From assembly GCA_030248195.1 (NCBI GenBank), contig JASAND010023997.1:20258-84257 (forward strand): a stretch of DNA of 64,000 bases, in the 5' to 3' direction. Shown here one piece after another: positions 11,582 to 21,600 of this stretch. Both the position numbers and the translations under genes were made by a program. The DNA is from Trissonchulus latispiculum (lineage: Eukaryota; Nematoda; Enoplea; Enoplida; Ironidae). The first letter of the stretch is position 1. Each line of letters starts with the position of its first letter. Under the pieces are notes generated by a model. It did not search any database, was not told the origin of the DNA, and saw only the letters and a list, made by a program, of their open reading frames with translations.

Positions 11582-12687
11582 GCAGAATTCGCCAAGCGCA
11601 CATTGAATTGAAATTTTTGCTGAACTTTAGTTTATCCAGGTCTCGGCGCGCGACCGAGATCTTTGCCTTGGCGAGACTGGCCAAGTCTTGGTTTTTGCGC
11701 TTACCGTGACTCCCAAACCTGGGAAACACCCCACCCCACCTCCCAGATAATATAAGCCATGTTTTCCAAACGTCTATTCTTGTAGCCTATTTATTTAACC
11801 ACAACGTGTACATACATATCGGCTGCAGGCCCTTGACAACAAATGCTAAATAACATTTTGCCCAAATTGAATTATGATGTGTATCAGCATGAGAAAACCT
11901 ATAAAAATGTTTTGGCGAAAATCTAAGTAATCCGATGCATATGGCAAACGTGACAGCAATTTCTGGTTATATTTACTCAAGCTAAAACTTTCAATGAAAA
12001 TGCAAGTACGTATATATATACGCATTTTTTCTTGAGACAAAATATTTTGAGTGACCCATCTGAACGAAAAATCGAATTCTTGTCTACGAGCAAAAAAATT
12101 GTAGTCAGGTTCCCAAAAAACCAATTGACAGTTTTTTGCTCCAAACTTTTGCAGCGTTACGTGGCTCGAAACAAATTTAGCTCGAAACGGTCGAAGTACA
12201 AAGTACAAAGTATTAAGAAGCCAAAATTGGCGAAAAGTCTTGTTTAATTGGCGACAATTCTTGTTTTTTCGCCAACTTTGTTTGAAGTTTTCGCCAACTT
12301 TGGCGAAATTCGCTAATACTTCGCGACATTTTGCTGTTTTCGCCAATTTGGAAATTACGCCACCAGTCCTGGATTTCATGAAATGTATATACTGTATATA
12401 CCTGGGAGATCTAGCACTGGTTTTTGGGAACTTTGTCACCGATTCTTTTGGGAAAGTGGCTATACGAAGTGCTTTTCGCGATATCCCAGTTTGACATGCG
12501 TAATTGACAGTGTTTTACTGGAGACCTCTGCTTCCCAGGTAACGACATAAAACAAATTTTTTAAACACCAACTGACGGCGCAAAGCAACACTGACCCATC
12601 CCGGCGGTCTAGGCCATCTCAAGGTAAAACGAGGAATAAAGAAAATTTTCCTTCCCATCTAAAGTGGTGGCAACCCGACAAACATAC
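11582..12687. other. HDGF-type intron 1, proximal part
   Basis: Non-coding. The minus-strand open frame 12439-11846 is composed of AT-rich and cgccaa-rich repeats and has no domain. Words such as cgccaactttggcgaaattcg (12290-12330) belong to the same palindromic family as 4385-4910, and both lie in this intron on either side of the LINE. The bases at 12687-12682 are the donor (gtatgt on the minus strand) of exon 1. Confidence 0.55.
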
Positions 12688-12780
12688 CCTTGCAGGCCAA
12701 TGAGGATAGCCTTTCATTTTGGCAAACACAAAGTCTCCCGGCTGGAATGTAGGCTTCTTAGCATTGCCTTTCTTAGTCAT
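12688..12780 (-). CDS. HDGF-type PWWP protein, coding exon 1
   Basis: Minus-strand 93-base exon of 31 codons from ATG (12780-12778) to the donor gtatgt. The protein starts [10 protein letters not shown], then [20 protein letters not shown], which is the N-terminal half of a PWWP domain of the HDGF/LEDGF type. In human HDGF the first coding exon also ends at PHWPAR (established gene structure), so the intron position is conserved. The next exon is at 3963-3890, 8.7 kb away. These proteins read H3K36 methylation and act as chromatin-bound growth or transcription cofactors. The gene continues beyond the left edge. Which HDGF-family member it is cannot be decided from 55 residues. Confidence 0.9.
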
Positions 12781-13308
12781 CCTGAAGCAAAAAAACAAGT
12801 TTAAAAATTTTTTATACCAGATTTATTTGCAAATCGAGACTCTGTTAACATTGTGTCCAGGCTGGGTTTACTTTTGTGGGGAGGCGGGGGTACCCCCACT
12901 CGATCTCTTCCCACCCACTCGGCCCCACACCCACTTTTTTGGGCTTCCTCCCCCCACTCACTACAAGGTGCCCAGAAAACGCCAAATTTTAAGGATTTTT
13001 GGTCAAAAACCGTCTATTTTGGTATTCCAACTCAAGTTTTGAGCACTCTTTAGCAGTTATAGCAGTATACGTATGTAGAAAACTGTCTTTTTTTCTTTAC
13101 ATTTTTGGCATTTTTAAGACGATGCCCACCCTACTATTGGACCTCCTCCCCCACAGGGTTGTGGGGGACCGCTCCCCCCCCACTTTTTTCGCCTACAATA
13201 AACCCAGTCCAGGTAGTAGCAGAGCAGGGGCCAACTAACAACCCTTCCTACCATGGGCGTGGCTGTCGAAAAAGAGTGGGGGTGGGGGTTCGAATAGATG
13301 GGTCTGGC
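12781..13308. other. Upstream region of the HDGF-type gene, with repeat
   Basis: Presumed 5' UTR and promoter side of the minus-strand HDGF-type gene; no clear promoter element identified. From about 12858 to 13100 the sequence resembles 7330-7550 plus 9157-9200 (shared words include ccccactcac, aattttaaggatttttggtc, gtctattttggta and tatgtagaaaac). It is therefore another copy of the body of the outer hAT-like family. Confidence 0.55.
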
Positions 13309-13708
13309 CAGGGGCGGATCCAGGGGGGGGGCGGGGGGGGGCCGCCCCCCCCGTCGCGATTCGAAGGTAGAAAAAATTAAGGAGAGAGAAGGGGAAAAGG
13401 GCAAAAAACCAAAAAATTTCGCGCCTTCGGCGCGAATTTTATGCTTTTAAACCGCATATTTATTGCATTTATGAAGAAAAAGCTTGAAATGCGTCCGATT
13501 TTTCGGAGAAAATTACCATTTTTGCCTAAAAATGTCAATAATTTTAAAAAATTTTCTCAGTTCTTCTGTATGAAAAGAATTAAAGATCCGAAGACCAATT
13601 TTATTGCAAAAACAAAAATTTTCTTCAACTTCTGGGGGGCTCCACCCTCAGACCCCCGCGCTGAAAAAATTTTACCGCCCCCGTCACGAAATCCTGGATC
13701 CGCCAGTG
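13309..13708. mobile_element. hAT-like MITE, CAGGGGCGGATCC family, copy 1
   Basis: A 400-base element with ends CAGGGGCGGATCCAGG and GGATCCGCCAGTG and the exact 8-bp duplication ggtctggc (13301-13308, 13709-13716). Contains a G-run/C-run hairpin near the left end and the palindrome TTCGCGCCTTCGGCGCGAA at about 13418. It is nearly identical to 50291-50693, so the family moved recently. No coding capacity that matters for mobility. Confidence 0.9.
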
Positions 13709-13716
13709 GGTCTGGC

Positions 13717-15281
13717 TAGGACTTTTCACACATATTTCTAGATCTTAATGCTTCACACATTAAAGTCGGCTTTATTGATGCAAAATTTGAAAAACAGATG
13801 GAAAATGTGTTTAATGCTGTGTATTGATAAGTTAAATATTGGTTAAACATTAAAATGTTTAAAATACTTATAAAATTGTTTAAAATTAAACTTATTTTTT
13901 GACGCAGTGCATAGTTTCCTTTGGGGGGGGGGGGGTTGGGGGGGATCCCCCCCCCCCCAAATATAAAGCATCTCCCCCACAATTTTCGACCACCTTTATC
14001 TACCCCCCCCCAGACTTTTTGACTTACCCTCCCCCAACTGTTGGCTACCCCCCAGGGTTTTTTATTTCGTTGCCGACCTTTAGGCCAAATGGAGAGGTTC
14101 GCCAACCCCCCCCCCCAGGTACACCTAATGCCCCTCCATGGGCGTAGCGTGTCCAGGGGAGGGGTTTTGGCTTTGGGGGTTGAAACTATAGGTGTAACGG
14201 GGATCTGGGTTGAGGGGGCCCCTCTCCAGGAATTTTGGGGGGGGCCCTTTAGACCTCCCACCCCACGACCCCGCCAAACCTCCCCCAAAAAAATTTTTCT
14301 ATTTTTATGTCAAAAATCGCATTTTCAGCCATTGCTAATGCCAAAAACATTCAACTATGAAGTAATTCTGACATTAGACAGGGGTTTTAAACTAGAAAAC
14401 TTGTTTGGCAACATGTTGCTAAGTCTAAAATAAGTTCAATATTGAGCCAGAAAGTCCATGAAACAGCTAAAAATTGTGTATTTCTTGCAATAATAACCAC
14501 ATTAAGCCAAAAATTTGGACTTTTTGAAAAATCTTGCAGAATTTACCTAAAAATACCCAATTTTTCGCGCCTTCGGGAGGGGGCGGGGCCGCCAAAAATG
14601 TTTGGGGGTTGTAAAAACGGCTGGGGGGCGGGGCCCCCAAGCCCCAACCCCCCCAAATTACACCTATGGTTGAAACCCCCCCCCCCAAATTACACCTATG
14701 GTTGAACCCCCCCCCCGCCCCCCCACCAAATTACACCTATGGTTGAAACCCCCCCACCTGCTTTTGGGTTGTATATATTTTAGCACTTTTCCATTACAAA
14801 ATGAGTAAATTTTTGCCAAAATTCCCTCTTTTCAGTAAAATTTTGTCAAAATGATAAACCCAGGAACGATAAAATTAGTAATTCTCACAACAACTATTAC
14901 GGTAAATTTCGACTCCATATATGAGTGGTTCAGTTAAACTATTTCTCACATAAACGCATTTTGCCTAATGAAACAGAGTACGTAACGTTCAGCAACAGAG
15001 CAATAGCAACACATACGTCCGATTGCACAAAATCGGACTAGCTATTCTGAGAATAAAGTTATTCCGGAATAACTATTCCTATTCTCACATTTAATCTGAT
15101 CTTCCATTGCACCAAATAAGAATAGGATTAGCTGAGCTAATACTATTTTATTCTTAGAATAAAACATAAAGAGATCTACCTATCAGGGGCATTACGGCTG
15201 CATTACAGCCCGTGGCCCGGGCCGTCGGCCGACAGCACGACCTGCATATTAATGTTTTGAAATTTTATTAGATGCTGTTAA
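13717..15281. repeat. Intergenic stretch rich in G-runs, C-runs and small repeats
   Basis: No gene. At 13920-14290 long G and C homopolymer runs alternate. At about 14640-14755 a short tandem repeat contains the unit aaattacacctatggttgaa followed by a C run, in three copies. At 14563 a half of the ttcgcgcc palindrome recurs. The segment starting catgggcgtagcg (14146) resembles a hAT-like terminus, but no partner end or duplication was found. 14760-15281 is featureless AT-rich sequence. Confidence 0.55.
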
Positions 15282-15632
15282 GATGGTAATTCCCTTTGGT
15301 CACATAAAGTTTGCACCATTGTTACTCATTCATTACTTGGAATTATGGAGTTAAGAAGTCATTTTTATATCAAATGCAGCTTGACATTTTCACTTTTTAA
15401 TGCATACGACGAAACTAGTGTTGCTTTTCTAAAATGTTTTTAACACATTTTAGAAGAAGCAGAATTTTCCAGCTTTTTGCAGACTCAAGTAAATTTTTTC
15501 GCGAGACATTGATTATATCATTCGATACCTCCATCAAATAGCTGGGGACAATTTTTTATTTATTGTAGAATCGCTCTTCTTTATAGAGAAATAAGCTGAA
15601 ATGTGTGCGTAACCTGTATTTTGCCTACTTTC
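15282..15632 (+). repeat. Interspersed repeat family B, copy 2
   Basis: Matches 9904-10250 in the same orientation with many mismatches. Shared landmarks include gagttaagaagtc and a following 'tttttatatcaaa', then cagactcaagtaaattt with the ttttcgcgagaca word. No ends or coding frame recognisable. Confidence 0.65.
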
Positions 15633-15731
15633 TCCAAATTTGTCAAGCGATTACCTTAGCTAGAAAGCAGTAATCGCGGCAACTAAAAAACGTCCCTGGG
15701 TATATTTGTGCACAACACATCTACATCTTCA

Positions 15732-16100
15732 GATCGACGCCCCTAGTTTGATTTTACGGCGTGCATAGTTCAAAAAATGATGGATTATTTGATTTCTGCA
15801 AAAATGACAAGTTTTCGACGCTAAAACAAGAAAATCGGCTATATCTCACGACAGAGAAAAGCCAGAACGCTGCTTTAAAAAGCAAAAATATGCTCGTTCG
15901 AATGAATATAGCCAGAACTGTATAGCTGCTGCCAAGCTCTCAGAAATTGGGTAAAACCGCCCTGACTGGAAATCTCGAATTTTTGAATCAGGATTGCGCG
16001 GAGGTGTTAGAACGCAAAAAGAACGTATTTTGGAAAGCTTCGTCAAATTTCAGCTTAACTTACCAACCAACTATATGATCCCAAAAGGAATCACCACCTT
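15732..16100 (+). repeat. Interspersed repeat family A, copy 2
   Basis: Second copy of the repeat at 125-515, starting at gatcgacgcccctag. It directly abuts the TTAA-flanked inverted-repeat element that starts at 16103, and its last bases (ccttaagg) are shared with copy 1. The boundary between the two repeats is therefore uncertain. Confidence 0.7.
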
Positions 16101-16102
16101 AA

Positions 16103-17210
16103 GGCGGTAGTACCACTACCGGGGTGGACTTTGAACAGTTAGTGTGAACGAAAAACTTTATCAATTGGCTTAAAATTTGGCACATTTGTTCTATATCACG
16201 TTTTGCGTCGAATGCTCTTCTTGCACACTACTGCTTTTTTCAAAAACAAAGAAAACGGCCTGAGCGTATGGAGAAATAAAGCATATCTGGAAACTTTAGT
16301 CAAGTTTTGTTGAAGCAGTAAACGAGAAAATCAAAAACAAAGAATTCGCAACTTTTCATTGTTTGCTTTGGTTTTAGAAATTCGCTATCCATTCAGTCTG
16401 CTGCATATTGTTTATTGTTAAACAATACACGTAAGTAACATACTAACAACCTTTAAAACCCAACAGATTTAATTTTTGGATAAACTGCTATTTCATTGCA
16501 GGTGCAAACGGTCAACGTAAGTCAGCCGTACGTCAAACTATCTATAACGTTTGATAGAAACCACGTATAGTGTTTGAGGCCGGCCGGCCTAAGCCGGCCG
16601 ACGACTTTTGCTCGCCGGCCGGCCGCCGGCTGGGATACAAATCTCCAATCAGAAATTTACAAAATAGAGAAACTAACCGTAAAATGAACTCCAAATCTAG
16701 TTATCTAGTTTCTAGCTAATTTTCTATGCTATGCTGTGCTATTTTTCTAAGATAACATTCGAAAATAAATATCTTACAAGTTATACTACTGCACTGCAAA
16801 TTGCTTTAGGCCGGCAGCCGGCCGGCCGGCTCACCGGCCGGCCGGCCGATGGGCTCGGCCGGGCCGGCCGGCGCACGGCCCGCCGGCAGCCCGCCGGCGG
16901 CCGGCCGGTGAAACTCCGGCCGGCCTCAAACACTAAGTACACGTACAGAAGAGATATGCAACCAATTTACAGCTCTTTTTATGCTCTTTCCCATGCCAGA
17001 TTCAAATTTAGGAAATATGGCTTAAATAAAATTTTGATTATTTGCGCATGCGCAGAGCCATCATGGTAGCTAGCCAATTATGCACTCTCTGAAACCAAAA
17101 CTTTCTGCAAAGATAGCCTGCCAACCAAACGTGTTTCACCAATAATTTCGTCATCTTTGCTTCATTTATATCAAGATTAGGTCAAAAACCCCGCTAGTGG
17201 TACTACCAGC
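16103..17210. mobile_element. TTAA-flanked inverted-repeat element with nested GC palindrome
   Basis: The left end ggcggtagtaccacta and the right end tagtggtactaccagc are imperfect inverted repeats, each flanked by TTAA (16099-16102, 17211-17214). TTAA duplications are used by piggyBac and Kolobok transposons. No transposase frame is visible in 1.1 kb, so this would be a non-autonomous element. A GC-rich inverted-repeat element (16568-16935) sits within it. Confidence 0.5.
16568..16935. mobile_element. GC-rich inverted-repeat element (GGCCGGCC arrays)
   Basis: Begins TAGTGTTTGAGGCCGGCCGG and ends with its complement (ccggcctcaaacacta). Both ends carry arrays of overlapping GGCCGGCC/CCGGCCGG palindromes around an AT-rich centre. 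TAGTG..CACTA ends fit the hAT terminal consensus loosely, but the flanks (accacgta, agtacacg) are not duplicated, so the superfamily is open. Base composition is extreme compared with its surroundings. Confidence 0.6.
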
Positions 17211-17284
17211 TTAAGCTCAAATTTTGGGCATTTCATTACCTAAAGATTTTGTGCTCATTGCCGTTTTTTCGTTCTCACCTTTTG

Positions 17285-17386
<102 letters not shown>

Positions 17387-17426
17387 CCTGGCAATATTAA
17401 AGCATACATTCTTGCTTCATGGCAGT

Positions 17427-17825
17427 ATAACCAAGAGTACATAATGATAAGAGTATGCAGTGAAGGCACAAACTATGCTATGCGCCCTATCGGCTGACCC
17501 CCCACACGAATTGACCCCCTCTCATACGACACACCGCCCCTATATGGGAACCCGGTCCAAACGAGGGTCGCTCACTGGTTTGCATAATTACACGTTGAAA
17601 TTAGTAGCTGCCCAATTTGGGGAGCGGGTTTAAGCATGTATGTTTAACATTTGAATGATAAAACGTGCTAAGCGCGTGTGTTTGCACTATGTACCCATAT
17701 AGGGGCGGTGTGAGAGGGGGTCAATTCGTGCGGGGGTCAGCCGATAGCGCGAATAGCATAGTTTTAGCCTTCACTGCATAAGTGTTAGGCTTGTCATATT
17801 CTTATCATTTTGTACTCTTAGTATA
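17427..17825. repeat. Inverted-repeat (foldback) element between TA tracts
   Basis: Arms 17427-17548 and 17694-17825 are inverted copies. Landmarks are aagagtac, tgataag, gcagtgaagg, tatcggctgaccccc, cgaattgaccccctctca and accgcccctatatggg. The right arm has a 20-base insertion. TA microsatellites flank both outer ends, so the element probably inserted into a TA tract; target duplications cannot be resolved in such sequence. No coding. Confidence 0.7.
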
Positions 17826-17828
17826 ACG

Positions 17829-17901
17829 TATATATATATATTGTATATATATTGTATATATGTATATATATTGTATATATATTGTATATATGTATATATA
17901 T

Positions 17902-17935
<34 letters not shown>
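17829..17935. repeat. TA-rich microsatellite with TATTGTATATA units
   Basis: Repeats of tatatattgtatata followed by pure TA. Confidence 0.9.
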
Positions 17936-17938
<3 letters not shown>

Positions 17939-20390
17939 GCCTTTGGCCATTTTTACTTTTATGCAATTTTTTGGGACCTTCAGACCAGATTTTTAGTCCC
18001 ATAGCATGCGAGGGCTTTCGAGTCACTTTTATTTCAATTTATTTTTATTATTACTATTATTATCTTATTATTTAAAATAAAGGGGCAGCTCATGTAAACC
18101 CCTCCTGTTCGATTGAGGTCTTGAGAATTGCCCCTACTTTTGTTTTTCTGTTTTTATAACCGGGAACCCTCTTATTATTGAGGTTTGCTGACCTTCACCC
18201 TTCGTTATTTCTTTTAATTTTTCGTTCACTTTTTATTTGCACTTTTCGGCCTAACCACAACCATTTCTTTTATCACTTTTAAGGTTTTTGTCCAGAAATT
18301 TGGGGTTTTAAAGTAAAATTCGGGATAATTTAGTGGGGACCCCAATCCCTAAGTCTGAGTTAGAGGGTCCATTTGCTACGGCCCTGAAACGCTGAGTTAG
18401 TTAATAGAAATTTTACACCACAGCCGGCAACTAGGAGTTGCCGGCCATACTGTTTAATCACGGCTTTGTTAAGCCCAAAATTTACTGTTTGTATTTTGTT
18501 TTGTTTTAGCTTTAGGTCGGTATCTACATTAATAGGTATCTAAAGATTAAGGTTAATTCAAAACAGTTCTAAAAACAATCAGCCACTCTTTTACTCTTAA
18601 TTATCAAGCGTTTCAAGGGGAATGACCGGCTTCCCCGCCAATTAATCTAATTATTTGTTAGTAGTTCGTTTTAGTAATGATTGCTTGGCAATCATTACTC
18701 ACGTGGCTTCCTAAAGTTTCAAATTTCCCAAAATATTACAAATTTCTCAAAGTTCTGTGCTAAAAGTCGAGTTTTAAAATCCTAAAACTCGCATCAAAAT
18801 CTTCGCAAAATTTCTTTAAATTAGCTATTACATTAGTAGCTAAGAAGTTAGAATAGAAAGCGTATTTACGATTAGGTTCTGTATGAAATGTTTTATAATC
18901 ATGTTTGTACTTAGGATTAGTTAGGCAGTAATTAACTAAGAAATTGTACGTTTGAGTGTGTGCTTGTGCGTGTGAATGTAAGAATGACGTTTCATGTGGA
19001 ATTGTATGGTGCCGTGACTCGCTGAAACCCCTTCCGTTTGACGAAGGTTGTGAGCACCGCCAGAATGAACAGGACTCAGATAGCAAGCAGGAATAAGGAG
19101 TAACTGTTGTTTGTGTACACAATTGCGTTTGAAGTTGACATGAGTGTGTTCTAGTCTGAATGTTGCATAAGTGTAGCATAAATGTTTATCACTTAGTAGT
19201 TCAGGTGTTTGTGTAAATGCTGTACGATTGTCGTTTAGCTAGGAAATAAATACGTAGTTAAGTATTAGTCTGTCCCAGATATGTGTAAATGTCACTGTCT
19301 ATATGGTAAAATTAACGATAATAGTTGGGAACTGTGACGGTCTGAATGTGTGATAACTGACTGCGCGCGCAGTATAAATGAAACACAAAATTACGCCAGG
19401 ATTCATGTAGTTCGCAGGAAAATAATAGTAGGTAAGTCATGTGTGCATGTCTGGAAGTCCGCGAATGCATGATTGTGTAGGTAATTTAAGTTAGGTCCAA
19501 AATAGCAAATATGCAAACGAGGTTCGGATCACGAGATCTAGGGTCACGGGGACCCCGTATTAGGTCCTTATCAGTCTGGAATGGGATATCCTCGATTTGT
19601 CTGCGTAAGCCACTCTTTGTTAAGAGTGCGGACGAATCGCATGAAAGGAATCTCTCAAATGGTTGATTTTATGCAAAATTAATACAATTCTTGCCTAAAA
19701 GTTATCATTCTCGCAATTTCCGCATAAAAAGTATGAGAATAGTACGTGGGACAAGTAACCAATGTAGTTTTTAGTTATTCGTATCGTCTCTTTTAGTTTG
19801 CAATCAATACATGTCGTTATTGCCATTTTTGGTCGATTTAGTCGTATTCAACTCATGTTTTGTTTGCAATAATGACCGCAACTGCTGTTTAGCACCATTT
19901 CACGTCGGTGCTTGCGTTCACAGACAAATCTAGTGAAATTTAGTTACACAATGATTGGCAAGGTTGAAAAATCAACCTTGCTCAACTAATGATTAATGCA
20001 AATCCAGGTCACGACAATTGTTCAGGAATGGCAATAGTAAGCATCAACTATCAGTAACTTTAATTAACATTAAGCAGTAATTAATAATACATCTGAAATA
20101 AGTAAAAATGACAATTAGTTACGTAATTATTATGGATAGTTTGCTAGAACCATCTTCTAACAAGTGCCGAATTACCAAATCTATGAATTTAATCAGTTTC
20201 CGAAGTTTGATATTTGCTAAAACAGGAAGTTGTTATCTTCCTCATTTAGAACTCTGAAAAACAGAGGCTTTACGTTCAACTTTAGTGTTTTCACTAATTT
20301 CGCGTGCTAGCCATTTCCTAATTAGTTAATACGTGCTAAGAACAGGAAGTTGTCACTCTTCTCGTTAGGAATCAGAAAGTAAAAGGTTCT
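17936..20390. other. Intergenic AT-rich stretch with small hairpins
   Basis: No convincing gene on either strand; the minus-strand frame 19179-18760 has no domain or splice support. A perfect 10-bp stem with a 4-base loop is at about 19957-19980 (gcaaggttga / tcaaccttgc). A similar hairpin is at about 18674-18698 (taatgattgc / gcaatcatta). Direct repeats around aacaggaagttgt occur at 20223 and 20341. Confidence 0.5.
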
Positions 20391-21003
20391 AACGCCAAAA
20401 CCGTTTGAGCCAAACTCCTTAGGTCGAACTGTGATTGAGCCAAGCAAAATTATGATTGAGCCGCTTTTAGTTTATTTGTAAAAAGCATATTATTATGGGA
20501 GTGCTAAATGTCACTTATCACTCCCATGATTGATCCATGATTGGAACTTTGTGAGAAAATGGAAAATGGAAAAATAAGTAACAATTCATTGCCGAGCTCG
20601 AATTCGATTCAATACTTTGTTCCTGATAAATAGAACGCTTTGATGTTTGCTCTTTGAGTCAGTTGCTCAAAATACGAACTGACAATTAAAAAGCCTTTAG
20701 TTAGCTATCTTTCCACTGCATTGGCCGGTTACCAGCTAACTAAAGTTTTGAAATTTCGAAGTTAAATTATTAGTGTAGGACAGGAAGCAACAAGAAATAA
20801 ATTGGTGGCTCAATCAGTATTCATTATGTATAATCTTCTCACAACGTTTCCAATCATGGATCAATCATGGGAGTGATAAGTGACATTTAGCACTCCCCTA
20901 ATAATATGCTTTTTACAAATAAACTAAAAGCGGCTCAATCATAATTTTGCTTGGCGCAATCACAATTCAACCTAAGGAGTTTGGCTCAATCGGTTTTGGC
21001 GTT
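20391..21003. mobile_element. Foldback element with 167-bp inverted arms
   Basis: Arms 20391-20557 and 20836-21003 are near-perfect inverted copies: aacgccaaaaccg at the outer left end and cggttttggcgtt at the outer right. In between are the shared blocks gattgagccgcttttagttt and gggagtg/cactccc. The loop of about 280 bases has no coding frame. Recurrent gattgag words inside the arms give sub-repeats. Target duplication not recognised. Confidence 0.75.
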
Positions 21004-21600
21004 GGCTCATTCAGTGGGCAGGTGTACACACGTATTGCAATCGCAATTTCATGTTGTGAGTGCAAGAAATTGCTCGAAAACCAGTATTTCGTTTAAAACT
21101 AACTTCAAGTGATATGAATTGCTAAAATCGCTCGAAAACAAGGAATAATTCATCGAAATTTCAAGTTGTACGTAATGATTTCGAATTCCAAGTTTAACTC
21201 AAATTCAGAAAGCCATAATGTGAGTAATGGTTGCTGGGTTCGAATCCCTCACCTATAACTTGTACTAATGGGTTTTAACCCATATGATTCAGGTGCGGAA
21301 GGAGACTCACTCTGCGCAAATTCGTATCCTGAATTCCAGTCCTCTGTTGGATCACAGTATAGAGACGATTCTATTTAGATTTGTGATTTCAGTGATTAGT
21401 CCAGGAGAAGGACTCAATTATTGGGAGACTTGCAGTATTTACAGTTTCGTTTGGAATCACACCACCAGACCAGAGAGAGAGAGAGAGAGACGAGCTTCCA
21501 TGTACTCCAAGCGGTTGTCACCCAGAGTCAGAGTCATGTCAGACCAAAGCGGAACGGAACCTGATTAAGAGCATAATCTGAGCCCGATTTTGATCGCTTC
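21004..21600. other. Intergenic, contains a perfect Pol III B-box sequence
   Basis: At about 21238 the sequence ggttcgaatcc matches the B-box/T-loop consensus of tRNA genes. A 3-bp T-stem is possible, but no A box, acceptor stem or anticodon arm could be drawn, so this is at most a tRNA-derived SINE remnant. The frame 21284-21568 shows no domain. A GA microsatellite is at 21474-21490. Confidence 0.4.

Noticed and set aside
11846..12439. 197-residue minus-strand open frame
   Set aside because: Made of repeated cgccaa and AT-rich words; no domain, no splice support.
16099..16102. TTAA at the end of repeat family A as proof of a piggyBac-type insertion
   Set aside because: The other copy of family A (near 510) also reads ccttaagg, so the TTAA may belong to the older repeat; kept only as a medium-confidence element.
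18760..19179. 139-residue minus-strand frame
   Set aside because: No recognisable domain, low-complexity composition and no exon signals.
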